Of a stretch of 64,000 bases of DNA, positions 10,307 through 23,715 are shown in pieces. A program made the translations under genes and the position numbers. Below the pieces are notes generated by a model. It made no database searches, was not told the origin of the DNA, and was given only the letters and a program-made list of their open reading frames with translations. The stretch spans positions 821,912 to 885,911 of the forward strand of contig VZTJ01000255.1 in assembly GCA_013397795.1 (NCBI GenBank), written 5' to 3'. The stretch comes from Orthonyx spaldingii (Eukaryota > Chordata > Aves > Passeriformes > Orthonychidae). Each line of letters opens with the position of its first letter. Position 1 is the stretch's first letter.

Positions 10307-13300
10307 TTCTTTGACGACAGTAAAAAAATACGAGAATGAAGAAGCGACCTTCATTTTTTTTCTACTGTGCATTTCATATGCATTTTTTTTCCTAAGGTAT
10401 CCTGGTGTCAGAAATCCCTTGCAATATACATGACCCAGGGATTTACTGTGATACACAGTTTTACCAAATAACAGAGTATTTAGGAGACTGTATGTGCAGT
10501 AAATGGAACCCAAGTATTATATTGTGTAGTAGAAGTTAAAAATAAGACAGTCTGTCTCCTTCTGGCTGTGGTGTTTGCTTTCCCAGCAAAATGCCTGGCT
10601 AACTTTGTGCCTGCCACACAGACCACAGGGAGCAGTGGTTGTCTGAACTTACTGTGCTGTGCTGGCTCCCTCTTCCCTGGCACCTGGCACAGCCACCAAG
10701 GACAAGGGTTTGGCCAACGTCTTGGGACAGATGTTGTAAGAGGATTTGACTTTAATGTAAATATCTCACTCAGGGGCTGGATTTTCAGAAGAGCTTTGCT
10801 ACTGAATTCTGGGCTGCTTGGAGATGCAGATGTTTCCTTTGGGGGCCTATACTGGAATAGACAGAGGCAGGCTTATGGGGAGCTGCATGCAGTCCATGAA
10901 GTGATCTCTGTCCCTAGGGAACACTTCCAAAAGAGCAGTCCCAGCCAGGAAGGTAGACACACATGAGTGGTGCTGTGTGTCCTGCTGGCTGAGCCTCCTT
11001 TGGGCACCACTCAGAAATGCCAGAGGTTGTCAGAAAGAAGCAGAGCACTCAAAATACATTTAGGGTAGAAGACCCACCCTGAGTGAAGCTCACAGGACTT
11101 TTGCTGCTAATTTGAAGGAAGGTGAGGTTTCTTCTGGTGAAGAACAAACACTCATTACTGAAAGCTTTGAATAAGTCATTGAATGAAGCCTAGTATATCT
11201 GCAGCTACAAGCTAGTTCATCTGTCTACATACCATACTTGTGTTCATACACAAAATGATGAAAAAAGTGTGTTTGTAAGGACACTTGTAGGCTGCACAAT
11301 GCTGTGCTGAAGCTTTTATTACATTGATTCAAATACTTTCTGCAGGTTATGTAAAGTAATCTTTGTGTATCTCATGGAATTTGCATCCTGGGAGTGATTG
11401 ATACTCTGAGTTGGATGAAGCCGACTTCCATTCCCTACCACACAGGTGTGTGATGAATCCTGGTTTGAAGTGTGTTATTATTTACTGCCAAGGTTATTTC
11501 ATAAATTCAGTTTCACACTTCTAATTCAGACTTGCATGCTTTCTCTGAGGAGAGCTCTTATTAAGTCATCATTTCCTGAGCAAACTAAACCAAACTAAAA
11601 GTCACCAGTAACAGATTGGTTTTATTCCCCTCCATAAATGTGTGAAGTACTGTTTTATTATGCATTAAAAGTGTGATTAGGTGTGATGGCATCTTTGGAC
11701 CATGTCAGTGGACAAGTGCCACTTTTCATTACAAGTTTTAAACTGTGTGTGGATCACTTTTAGTTTTCTAGGAGATTTGTTAATGGGATTGCTAAAACTA
11801 ACACACAAACTGGAAATGGGAAAACCAAATATCTAAAATTCCCAAAGAGATTAGTATTCATTTTCAGATGATCTGAATATTGGTTTATGTATATCACTTG
11901 CCATTATAAAGCAACACTCTAATGAAAAAATTATTTTCCACTTTAGGTACATGGAAACAGCAAAGCTTCTTGGAGAAGAATGCACTTGGAGAGCAGACAC
12001 TGTTACTGCTGGCTATTCAACCGCAACCACTGGTTCTCCTGTCTTTGCTTCACCACCAAAAAAGTGCTAGTGGTTGGCCAGGTAGTGGCAGAATTCAGCC
12101 TTTGTAACCTCTTCCAAGAACAAAAACAGGGCAAAACTTTCAGAAACAGGAAGGATGTCTGGTCTTTTTTTAACCTAGAAGCAGGTTATAGAGGATGAGA
12201 ACACACTTGTGGGTAGGCTCAGTCATGAAACAACTCTTTTTGCACATTAACCTTCAAGTTCAGCTTGGAAGAGCCTGCCTACTTATTTGTTCTTGATTGA
12301 TTTGGAGTCTTTCAGGCATCTAAAGAACAGAATCATCCCCATCTTTTTGTTCTCTGAGGTATAAATTATACAGTATAGTATTTTTTTACTTTTAGACCTT
12401 TATTTAGAGCACTCTGAGTGTTTTGTGCTCTGAATCTGTGATCTGCAAAAATTTCATTCTTGTATTCTTGTTCCTCATGTGTCTGTCTCTCTATCTCTGT
12501 CTGCATGTGAGGCAGAAGGGCAACTACATAGCTCGAGCTGTGCCATGTGAGCAGAACAGGCACTGTACAGGTTGGATGTTCAACACAGGAGTAGACATGA
12601 AGTTTATAGGTGCTTTTGTCCTTCTGCAAAGTCTGGTCTCATGCAGTGCAGTTTATACCTTGCTAGGTTGTTCTGGGTACAGTGACTTCTAGGTATATCC
12701 TCCACAAAGTTTATTTGGATGCTTAAGTCTGTTCCTTAAGTCCTTGCCCCAAAATTTTCCATGAAGAAAATTAGTCCACTACTTTAAAAGATAAGACCAA
12801 TTAAAATTTCAGTTGGTCTTCTCCCTCTGTCTCTTTTCCTGAATACTGCTTCAGGTGTGAATCCCTTTGAATGCATCTCACCTCTTTTCTGTACTACAAT
12901 CCCACTGTTTTCTTTCTGCACAAATGAAATGTGTTTTCCAACAGCAGTGGCTCACTAGGTATCTCTTCTCCATAGTCACTGTGTGAGTAACCTTTGTTAT
13001 GAGTTTCTGTCTTGGTGGAAGTGGCAGAGCAGGCAAAGTAAGGACTCGGCTGGTGCTGGGCGTGTAATAACAGAATTGTGCTGAACAGAATTGGTGGCAA
13101 GTCTTGGGAAACTAGGAAGCCACTGAGAAGGTAAAGATCTAAGCAGGAACTAATCGGCCCACCTCTGTCTTTTGCATTGAGAGAACCAAAGTGAGACTTC
13201 TAAAATGACTTTGTCATGGTCCTCCAGACCTGTATAATTAGCTTTCCAGGTGATGTGTGAACCATATTTTCTTCTCTTGACCTTTACTTTTGTAGGTTAT

Positions 13301-14029
13301 TATCTCATGGTATGCACATCTTACTTTAGTTTCCACCTTCTTGAGAAGGAATCTACCAGTGTCTGACTGCCCGTTTGTCCCGATGACAGGGAAATTTGGC
13401 ACAGCTCTCCAAAATAATCTTTGCAGCACAGAAGCCTGAAGTGTGGAAGTGATTGTAGTGTGAGTCCAAACCAGCTTTTATTACAATAAATTATCATGTT
13501 CTATGTAAGTAAGAAGTAGTTTATTTTTCTTCTGGTTTGATGCAGACCTTCAACAGTTCTTTCACATCTGTCTTCAGAAAGGATAATTTGTATGGGCAGT
13601 GAAGTAAGAAGTGGGCTCAGACACAGACATGAATCTTCTGTACAGGTAATAGGAATCCACATGGAAAAATTAGTGCAAAGTCCACTCACTCTGAAGATGT
13701 GAACATGGCTAATTTGCTGTCTATTTTACCCCTTTTAAAGTGAGAATATGTGTGGAACTAGATTAGAATGAACGCTTGGCATTGCTGTCAGAGTAAATCC
13801 ATACACTTCCTTTATATTAGATCACTGTTTTATTTCAAGAGTTACATGCATACAGGATGACAGCAAGCTGATTTTCCAAATTGCTCTGCTTTGTCACTGT
13901 TAACTCCTGGCATTAGGCCATCTAGATACTCTGTTCCTGAGGTGTGCTCTGCCAGTTCCAGAGCTGTCCCTCCAACTATATCACCTTTCTGAAGGTCACT
14001 TGTGCTTCTACAGTAAGTGCTACATTACA

Positions 14030-14055
14030 TTTTTTCTTTTTTTCTTTTTTTTTTT
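14030..14055. repeat. T-rich tract
   Basis: Almost pure T over 26 bases, with two C interruptions. It could be the minus-strand view of an old poly(A) tail, but no accompanying body is recognised. Confidence 0.75.
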
Positions 14056-17000
14056 CCATAAATAATATTTTTTGTAGCAGTAAAAACACCCTCTTACACA
14101 CAATAGTGCTCTATTGAGAAACAATAGAAAATAACCTATGAAGGCATGGGCCTTATCAGTGCCTCTCATTTCTTGACTCCTGTGAATACTGTCTACCACA
14201 AGGATCCTATTAAAAAAACTGGAATTTTGAAAAAAATACTTATCAGATTTTTTTTGTTTTCAATATGACCTGTCTGGCATACCAGGAGTCACCTATTACA
14301 GTAAATATTTTCCAAGCAACAGAGTGGAAGGATTGGAAGTGCTGAGGAGACAGAAGTACCAAGGAGGAGAAAAATTTGCTTTCTGTTTTGCTGATAATTT
14401 CTTGGCTGCCAATTTCCACACAGAGCTGCAGATGTTACATGGGAGTGGAAACTTTCAGATAGTGTCACACAACTCTTGAGACTCACTGCCACTGAAAATA
14501 TAATTAGAGATCTGGTTATCCAGCTAGAGGTCAGAAAACTGGAGTTAATTGCTAACCTGTTTATCCTACTCAAGGGATAAAGCACATAAATACAGTTAGA
14601 AGCTGCTTAAAGCCTAAGAGACCTCTGCTGAAATCCTGCTGCAGGCTTAAGGTAGCAGTTTTGAAAGTGCCTGAGGGAATGAAAAATGTGGGATAGCGCG
14701 CAGGCCCCAGCATCCCGCCCGTGCCGGTACATCCAGTCCTGTACAGCAGCCTGTGGAGGTCCTGCTGAGCCCACAGCCCCATCCACTGACAGTCTCCCTC
14801 ATCCCTCCTCCCCCATCAGCCCAGGCAAAGTCCCTCTGTTTTCCAGCATGGAAGGGGTAGATATATCCTAAGTGACTTAAGAGGGGAAGGTCCTTTAGAA
14901 AACCAGACTTAGGTACTCTTGAAAAAGGTGCCTCGGACTTTTGTTTAAGTAGCTGGGGTTTACAAGCCCAGTCCTCCAAAGCCTTACTTGTGTGAATAGT
15001 CCTTACCCTTCAGCCCAGCGTGGCTGAAATTAATGCCTCTTCACATGCCCCTTTCATGCTTAAATGGCAGGAGCCACAAGTAACTTGTTTTCCTGTCCTT
15101 TCACCACCTGATTTCTTACGTTAAAACCCTCCCATCTATCTGTTCTGTGCAGGCAGTGAAATCCCTTATGCCGGTACGATGCAATCCACTTTCAAATGGA
15201 AGATTTTTTGTTACCCCTCATTCCTATTAAAGTAACTCCTGTGCATATAAAGACTTTGGTTATCAAACCCACATAATGCAGCCAAAACTGAACAGGACTT
15301 CTATGGGGCTGGAGAAAGTCCCTCCAACACTCCCTAAGGGCAATGTTCTTCCCTGGTATCTTCTTTCTCCTTAGGAACACTTCTGGGCTACAGCACTTGT
15401 AAGAAGCCAGAATAATTATTTTTATATCAGGGAAATGTAATTTTATTTATATTCTACTCATACTGGAAAAAACCTACATTTTTAATCAAAATTTTCAGAA
15501 ACATTTTCCTTTAGTACACGGTGAGCATGATATTCCTCTCCCCTCATTTTCACTACTGAAAAGCCAGCAGCCTGATTCAAGACACCTGCCTGGGCTCCAT
15601 CAGAGGCTATTGGGTATCCTCGGAGGGAAGTGCTCTCTCTCCTGGGAGAGGTGTTTAGGAGAAGGGACGCAGGGGGCTCCCAGCACTCTGCTGCATGGCA
15701 GATAACAGGGCAGCTGCTGAGTCTCACACAAACCATGAGGGTTAGGAACAATTGTAAATCGGGAAGGTTTTGCTGGCTTAAACAGTGCCCCTCAGCTGGG
15801 GCCGTGCTTCCGCCCCTGCATTCAGGATAATACTTAGGTATATACCAACATTTTAAGTATGTGGTCACTGGCACGAAAAAGGATTCAGAATCTGCTTTGG
15901 TTCTGCCCTCTTACTGACATGCTCACCCTAATACACCATCAGAGAGAGTATTAGTGCCTGTTGCTTAATACAAACATGATGGAGTTGTTGATTCATATTA
16001 TTTAATAAGAAGATGACTGACTGTTCTGCATTGTCTGTTTGCGTCTTAGGAGTAGTAAAATGAATCCATTAACTTATTAACTTTTATTTTGAAATCTTTC
16101 ATGGAACTGTCATGTTATTTTGATTTGAATAAGCGATTCATCTTTTTTAACAACTATTTTTTCGGTCTGGGGAGACTCATGTACTTCTGTTAATAGGTCA
16201 GAATTATGAGATGTATCACTCATGTTCAGAATCTTTTTGTAGTGTATAGCTTATTAATAATAGATTTGAATATCAAAAATAATGATATGCTGTTTCAGCA
16301 TTTAATTTTGGGGAAGCATTCAGAAGATTTCCCCCTTGTGCTGGCACAGTCAGTGATGAAGATAGAGGGAGACGAACTGTACTGTAGGTGGGAGCAGAGA
16401 CACTGCAGCAGCTAATGTGAGGTTGAGCTTTAAATTTTTATGACAATTCATAAACTATTTTTCTAGTTGAGACCCTGGCTAATCACAGCCTTTCCCTGAC
16501 AATTTCCTTGTTCTGATTCTCATGGATTTAATAGTGTTCGTGGGGGGTGAGCCGGGTGAGATAACTCGCTCTTGTAAGCTGCTTAGGCTTGTGTACATTT
16601 TTCTTCAGGAATGTCATGTCTTCAGCAAGCTGTTTGCAGGCGACTGATTTCTCTCCTCTTAATTCTTGTCTGTCTAATGGTTTTACTAGTAGAGGGTGGA
16701 CATGTGAATTCAAAGTGATGGCTCAGAAGCCTTTATTCTTGGCAAAATTCTACTGGGTTGTTATATTTTACATCTAGTATCTCTTCGTGCCTCTTCTCTC
16801 ATTACCTTTCCACCCCCAGCCCCATCCCATTGGGGTCCTCTCTAATGGTTGCCATATCTTCCTTTTCAGTTTTACTCTGTGGGCACTGCCAAAACTCTTC
16901 TCTTCTCCCATCTTGACTAATGTCATTTTTCCTTTATTCATTCACATAGCAACTCGCAACACTCAGCATCTCCTCACCTTGCCCTCCATGTAATCCTCCC

Positions 17001-18516
17001 ACCCCTCAGGGAGAAAGAGAACACACCACAAATATGATTTATCTGGTCTGAGACTTGAGTTTCCTCAGCTCTGATATTGCCAGCAATAGCTCTTACACTG
17101 CAGGTGAGGACTCCTGTCCTTTTCACTGGTGGGGAGATACTGGCAGCATCCTAAGTCACTGTTCTTCCTTTTGGAGGGCAGAAAGGGCCTTGCTTCTCAT
17201 CACTGGCAGGCATGAGTGACTCAAGGGCTTGTCCACTGTTAGCCAGTTCCTTGGATCTTTTTTGGCTCAATTTCTCCACTGTCAGCTCTGCATTATCCTG
17301 GTACTGGTGCCCTGGGTGATGGTGGTTTGATGGTGTAACCATGGGGTTTGATGTTGTTTTCCATAGTATGTGCCAGGAAGATGGACAAGATGGTGGAGCA
17401 GAACATGATTTTATAATGAATATAGATTTTTCCCCTTGTATGGTGAGATTGACCTCTGCCTTTGGCCATATATCCCAGTTATCCCTTTCAGGATCATCTT
17501 TCTGACTGGTCTTTCACATGGTGTTTCTCCCTTTCACCTCACACCTTGAATATCTCTGCTGAAGCCCTACTCTCCACCTAATTGAATGCAACTTTCCTCT
17601 CCTCAGTAAGATACAGAGCAGCTCCAATATCTTCCTGATCACTGTTTGTGCCTTACTTTAGCAGCTCCTGAATGCCAGTGTCAGCAGTCTGATGGTCCTG
17701 CCTCTGTGCAAGGGATGTCCTTTCTGAGGCAGCTAGTTCAGGCACTGCCACCTCACCTCCACAATTCTCAATGCCATTTCAGCTGAACAGCCTGCAAAAA
17801 TTGCCACCTGCTTGCAGCTAGGACCATTAAAAACTTTAAAAATCTCTTTTCTTTGTATGTGCTTTTAAAATATGTTTGGATATATCCGTGGCTAACTCTG
17901 GCCTCCAGAGGAGCCTCTCTAACCCCAGTTCCTGCTGCTCTTCCCTACATCATTCTCCCTCCCATCACTTAAGCTGCTTTGTTGCACCTTTTAGCTGCAA
18001 CCTGCATGAAACAGGTGCTTTTCCTCTCCACATTGGTGTCCTTCGATTATTTTATTCCAGTGAGCGTGGACAATCTCTGGTGATTCATGGCTTGGCATGG
18101 GAAGGGAGCATGCTCCCACTGCTTCCTCTCAGTCACCCTCTCCCCAGAGGTTAGGATGCACCTCCTCTTCAGCCAGCTCTGTTACGGGGGCATTCAGTGG
18201 TAGGAGATGGACTGGGAGAAATCCCTCTTAAAATGCTGCGGAGTGTCATGCTGGGGTGTGTCTGCCAGTCCTCCCACCTTCCACAGTGCTGGGAAGAGCA
18301 ACCTTGTGGAGGGAGAGCACATTTACCCCAGGACGCTGGCACTGGCAGCTGTTGAACTTGCACAGCCAAATAATTGTGTCCCCAGTGCACACCTTGGACT
18401 CCAGTGTGCCCACTTTCTTGGAAGACATCTGCAAGTTAAAACATCTCCCAGCTGGAGCAAAGGATTTTGGCATAGAGAAGAGTTTAGTTAGAAGCAAAAC
18501 ACTTTAGTGCAAGGAC

Positions 18517-18547
18517 TTTTAGTGAATTTATGATTTTAGTGAATTTA
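18517..18547 (+). repeat. 14-bp direct duplication
   Basis: The 14-mer TTTTAGTGAATTTA occurs at 18517-18530 and again at 18534-18547, separated by three bases. This is a small perfect tandem duplication, probably from replication slippage. Confidence 0.85.
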
Positions 18548-19121
18548 AGCTCCCACCATGGAGCTTCAGGTTTGATTGCTGTGTTGACTACACAGCATAA
18601 AACACACAAGAACAAAAACTTGATGTATGTATAAAGCCCATATAATAAATGCTGCTGGCCCTGAGGTAATGAAGTGAAATCAAAGGCAGAGCAGAACTTG
18701 TCCTTACAGCTTTTTCTCCACCTGCTGCCCCTTTTCTCCCACTGCAGTTCTACCCTGTGAATGTTTTGTGCCCAAATATTCTAAATGTTTTCCCTCCCCT
18801 TATTTTATATATATAACACATATGTCTTACATTAGTGAGAAGCTTTAAAATTTTTGTGTGGCTTACCTCACCCTCTCAACCAGGAATTTCATAAATAAAT
18901 CACTGTCTTTCAAACCTTTTTTGCAGATTGCATCTGTCTAAAGCGTGTGCGCTTCAATAAGTGTGCCTGACAGAGAAATTAAAAAGAAAAATCATCTCCC
19001 AAACAGAAACTATAAGAGGCATGTTGAGCTAAACACTCACTGCACATTATTATAAAGGGAATATGATTTGAGAAAGAGTGTTTAGAAAGTAAAGGTGACA
19101 TTTTGTTTCTCTGAGCTCAGT

Positions 19122-19203
19122 GGGCCAGAACTTCACCTGGGGTAAATTGACACAGGTTCATTGAAATCAGTAGCTCATTTGCACTCACTGGGACCAGTTC
19201 TGC
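19122..19203. repeat. Ancient palindromic interspersed repeat relic
   Basis: The ends are inverted: 'gggccagaact' on the left and 'accagttctgc' on the right. Inside are 'cacctggggtaaattgacac' and 'ttcattgaaatcagt', matching the layout of the sauropsid palindromic repeat whose consensus runs ccagatcctcagctggtgtaaat ... ccattgaagtcaat and back. The copy has many substitutions, as expected for an old, immobile element. A 12-T run follows at 19236-19247. Confidence 0.45.
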
Positions 19204-19247
19204 TGTATTTTAGCCATTGATTATTGAAGGGTTACTTTTTTTTTTTT

Positions 19248-21329
19248 CTTAAGGAACTAAATATTCCTTCTTAATATGTCTTGCTGTTGGTGTTTATTCA
19301 GTTTTCTGTGAGTTATTCAAAGAGATTGTTCATTGAGACTGTTTTTCCTTAGAAATGTGGGTTCTTAGCTAAACAAATTTTTTTTAGAAGCAAACCATAA
19401 GTTTTTTCTGGAAAAAAATTGCCAAATAATTAGCTGTTTCGGAAAAAAAAAGTATTACTTTTTGTTAAGGTTGGAAAAAGTTGAGCTGAAAGTGGCTCCA
19501 AAATTGATCTGGAAATACTGTGCCAGTGCCTGAAGGGAAGTGTAGTTTAAGGATGTAAAGCCTCTACTTCCCTCTGTACACTGTATTCCCTCTCTTTCTT
19601 TGCAGGGTCTGCACCCTGACCGGGACAGGAGCCTGTGGAGCTCCTTGAGGGAGCACAGTCTGCAAGGCACGGCCATGCCCCTGAGGTTTTGGCTGATTTC
19701 CCTTCAGCTGAAGAGTCACTGACTTGAGAAATCCCTGAAAATTTGCCATGGTGTCCACTGCCAGCCTCTGGGTAAGGAGCAGGCCTTTTTCTTACTTTAA
19801 AGTGACCACCTGTGGTTCATATAGCTGAGCAGTGATCGTGAGCCAAAGTGTATCTTCTGGTGAATAACAAGCCTTTATGTCCTACCTGTTTTCATTTGGA
19901 AGCACTGCGGATAATCTGAGTGATGCTTATTTGCCACAATACCACTTTACACCAGGACTTTAAAATGACAAATGCTAACTTTGCCCTCTCTTTAAGAATT
20001 TTGTTTATTGTCAGAAGGTGTTAAAGTCCCTTCTGTGGAAAGGAGAGGAGAGATTATTTATTCCAAAGGCAGTTTTACTTAAAACTTGCAGGAAGCTTAT
20101 TTTTCTATGTTTTCTCAGATTTTTGTTTGGATTATACTCAGAAATACCAGTATAAATACTAAATATACAGTCTTGTCTTTGTTTTCCTAGTTGACAACAT
20201 GGCGTGGCCCTGCCTGCTTCCAGCTGGACTCAGCATCCCTCTCTGCCTCTCACCTTGCTTCAGCTGTGTGTGAAAAACTCTGCTGCCGTGGCCTAAGGAT
20301 CACCAGAAAAGCAGCATTGCTTAAAGAAGGAATGTTCATACTTAGAAGGATCTTTATTGTGTTTTAATTACTAGATCCCTACACCTATAAATATACCCTA
20401 ATGCTAAAATCAATTTTGAACTTTTAAACTTGATTTTAAGGCCTCCTTTTCTTTCCTTTCCTTTGCAGAATTGTGAAAAAATACTCCAACAAAAGTCTGC
20501 ACAGTGATTGTGTGCTGTAAGTTGCTGTGCTCCTTTACATAAAAGATTTTCCATATTACAGCAGGGGGCCTTCCCCTGGTATGTCAGGAAGAAGAAGAAA
20601 ATTCATTTCCTACACCCGCCTGTCATTTGCCCTTTTATGATTGAACCGTATACCGTCAGACAACCACAAAAGTGACAAAAGCTTTTGCAACTGAATACAT
20701 CTGATAATTGCAGTGTTTGGCTAAATTTAGGAATACAGCAGTTGATACTGCAGTGTCCAAGAGAGAAAATAAAAAAAAAGGAAGAAATGGTGTGTAATCC
20801 TATTTTACAGTCTGAGAGTTTAGTGATTACCTCACATGATCCATCACCTTAAACAGTGTTTCTATTTTGTTAATCTTCTAGACTTTAAGGAATTTTTTTT
20901 TCATTTTAAGGAATTTTATTATTATTGTTTTTTTAATACGAACCAAGACTGTAAACACTTTGGAGAAGCAGGTACATATGAAATTACCTTTTTGTTTATG
21001 AATTTTGAGGTAAAAGTAATTTGCCTTTGTAGAACCCCTGCAAAATGTGTCCAATCCTTGGGGTTCATGTATCATATGGGCACAAGGGCTAAGGGATTTT
21101 CCCAAGAAGAAAATTTGTTTTGTGATACTGTAGGAAGTCTTGGAAAAGTCAGAGAAGTTTGGGAAACAGAAACCCCACACAGCATTTTTCCTTTATAGGA
21201 GGCAGACAATGATTATGTGCCGTATTTGAGAGTGTTCTGTGCTAGCATGTTCCAGGTGTTTGTGTTAACCAAGAATTTTGTATTTATTCAAATAAACTAG
21301 ACTGAGTAACAGATGAGTTTTAAGAACTA
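19248..21329. other. Non-coding stretch
   Basis: AT-leaning with short pyrimidine tracts, such as the CTTTC units at about 20446-20464 running into CTTTGCAG, which is a splice-acceptor-like string without a plausible exon behind it. Opposite-strand frames at 20836-21198 are low-complexity and not coding-like. Confidence 0.6.
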
Positions 21330-21400
21330 GGGGGGAACCATAGGGTCTAGATGATCCTTAAAGGTGCCACCCATCCCAAACAATACTATAATTCTATGGC
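21330..21400 (+). mobile_element. CR1 LINE extreme 3' tail
   Basis: The stretch contains 'ggtctagatgatccttaaag', then 'gtgccacccatcccaaac' and 'aatactataattctatgg'. This is the well-known CR1 terminus: '...ctagatgatc(c)ttaaggtcccttccaacccaaaccattctatgattctatg', here with about one octamer-type unit left. Only the last ~70 bases of the element remain, so it is a severely 5'-truncated copy pointing to the right. No target duplication is expected or seen for CR1. Confidence 0.85.
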
Positions 21401-23604
21401 CTGTTCCAAACCTTTTGGTATCATTGGGAAGATTCGACCAAGACTCTTTATTGAAAGGGTACCAGCTAAAAGTAGGGTGTGATTTGAACTTTGGTGCAAT
21501 TGTGTTGAAATTAGAATTCTTAAAAATACGAGAGTAGTAGGAAAAATGGAATTGTGGATCAGTTCAAGGAAACACACTCACGATTTTGATGCATTAATAA
21601 AATTATTTCAACAAATCAAGGCAATTTAATCTATAGTAATTATTACATGACTTGATTAAACATAATCCAGCAAAATATACACCACTTGGGGGACCCTGCT
21701 CTGCACCTTGACCAGGCCAAAGCTCCTGTGAAGGATTTTCATAAGCTGTGTATTGCTAAAGCTTTGAAAACTTCACCAGTCTATAGTCTAACATGAATCA
21801 ATATAACTAATAGTATTAGACTGATATTACAAACAAATCATTTTTTTCCAGAGCAGAAAAATCTTTCCGTCAGACCCTGAGAGGGTACTGAAGTGAGAAA
21901 TGATTTTTTATGAAGTTCTTTCCAATGCTTATCATTCTTATATGTAGCTATTTAGTGTTTTCTGAGAGTAGTTTGAAGTTCTTGTTATTGATTTGATGTA
22001 TTTCAATGTATTTTCATGACCTTTCAAAACACATTGTTAAAAATTCTTTATTTACTTTGTTGCTGTGTAAAGACATTGATATAATGAATAACCCACATAC
22101 CACCAGTAGGAAACCTTTTTTCCTCATCCACATCATATTCATAGCAGTCACGAACACTGTTCCTTCCCATTGCTACTGAATTGGAGAGAAACACCAGGAT
22201 CTAAGGGGGGTGAAGCAGGAAAGGGGTGACAGAGGTGGCAGGCACCAGTCATGTTGGAGGAGGGCGCTTAAAATTATTTTTCAATTTCCAGATGTAAGTT
22301 TCATGGCTATTAATTCATCAGGAAACTTGGAGGACAGCGAAAACATGTGTGCTTTTGTGTAGGATGGGAGAGAAAAAAATGGTGGGTGGCTGAGTAATGG
22401 AGTTTGTCAGGCCTGTTTCAGTGGCACCAAGAAGGGACCAGGACCAGCTTCAGGTTATTTGTGCTGATGGGACCTGATGCGATATTGAAGCTTTCACCCC
22501 TCCTCTAGAACTTGCAGCATTTAGTTCCCTATGAAAAGAAATGATAAAGTGGACCAAAAAGAAGAAGAAAATAGATGTCATGGGTGCATTTGTCAGGATA
22601 AAGCTATTAATGGGACTGTAGCAGTGATGTAAACCCAAGTCTTTGACTTTAATAATGGTTGATGACAATATTATTAATATGGACGTTTCACACTCCATTT
22701 TTATTTCAGATTGTACCTTTAAATATTTAAAATGGGCTTTAAAATATGGCTATTATTAGGACTTACCTGATGTTATGCTAGATTGTCATGTCCTTTGGAT
22801 ACAGTACATACATACAGGAGCTGTGGCACACACTCCATCAAATATCCTCTCTGGAATGCAATATGCAAATTATAGGACACTAAGATTTGAAGTATTATGT
22901 TTTTAATGTGGAGTATGTAAAAATTACTGTTTGCGCTGCTATGCAGCTTTAATGAAGAATGGACAGTATTTACTATTCCCATGTTAAGATTTTACTGTCT
23001 TGGTTCTGGAAGGCTGAGGTGCCTCTGATTTCTGATGGGGCTTGGTCAACCTCTGCATGCTCAGAGCTCTCCTACACAATGTGCTGCAGCACAGGATGAG
23101 TCCCCAGGGCCAAATGCACAAGGGTTTTGCTGAACTGAAGTTTTAACCTTGCCAGAGGTGACATGCAATGCAGAGTGGATTGATTCTCTCCCTTGGCTGT
23201 GGTTGAGTGAAAGCATTTTTATGAAGGAGCTATAGGCAAGGAGTGAGTGTGCTGTCCTAGCAGATGCAGAGAGCCTGTGGGGCTGCAGCAGCTGGAGAAT
23301 AGGCTATGGAGCTGAGGGAAGAGGCACAGTGGGGCCCAGGGGACCCCGGCTCACCCTTGCAACAGTCATACTATGCACAGTTTTGCACTCCTTGTACTCC
23401 TGGTCTTGGGAAGTTGTTGGGAGCCTTACAGCCGATTTGAATTCGTGGGGTGAGAAGACCCAGCTTCAACGAGCTGGCTGAAATGGGCCTTAATGTTGCT
23501 TGTCAACATCAAAGGGGTGACCAGATGCTGTGGCTCTGACAAGCTGAACTCAAACTCAGCATCTCTGCACTAGAATCTCTTCTGCTTGTCTCGCAGCCAG
23601 CCTG
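21401..23604. other. Non-coding stretch
   Basis: AT-rich in the first half and rising in GC from about 23000. No exon, RNA gene or identifiable repeat was found here. Confidence 0.6.
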
Positions 23605-23715
23605 AGCCGGGCAGATGGAGGGCACGTGTCTTGCCAGAGGTCAGACAGTAAGTCAATAGCTTTACCAAGCTGAGATACCAGGACCTTTCATTTTCTCAAA
23701 ACCATATGCTCCTCT
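23605..23715 (+). mobile_element. MIR-like CORE-SINE relic
   Basis: The string 'cttgccagaggtcagacagt', followed by 'aagtcaatagc', 'gagataccaggacctttcat' and 'accatatgctc', follows the MIR consensus ('acttgcccaaggtcacacagtaagtcagtggcagagctgggat...acccaggacctctg...'). The preceding 'gggcagatggagggcacgtg' fits the 'cagatgaggaaactgaggcac' block. MIR and amniote MIR relatives are tRNA-derived SINEs active before the amniote radiation, so this is a fossil copy. Confidence 0.5.

Larger units (their letters stand above)
9914..19121. other. Long non-coding stretch
   Basis: No exon, RNA gene or clear mobile element seen. The longest frame (10568-10966, plus, 132 codons) has no known domain. A weak block around 10770-10830 beginning 'ctggattttcagaagagct' resembles the ancient hairpin-type repeats but is too diverged to call. 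Small simple repeats inside the stretch are listed separately. Confidence 0.6.

Noticed and set aside
10568..10966. 132-codon plus frame
   Set aside because: No domain. Part of it overlaps a faint ancient repeat-like block, and the opposite strand is also partly open.
20800..20850. Possible MIR fragment ('cctattttacagtctgagag')
   Set aside because: Only about 40 bases show partial agreement, without the diagnostic downstream blocks.
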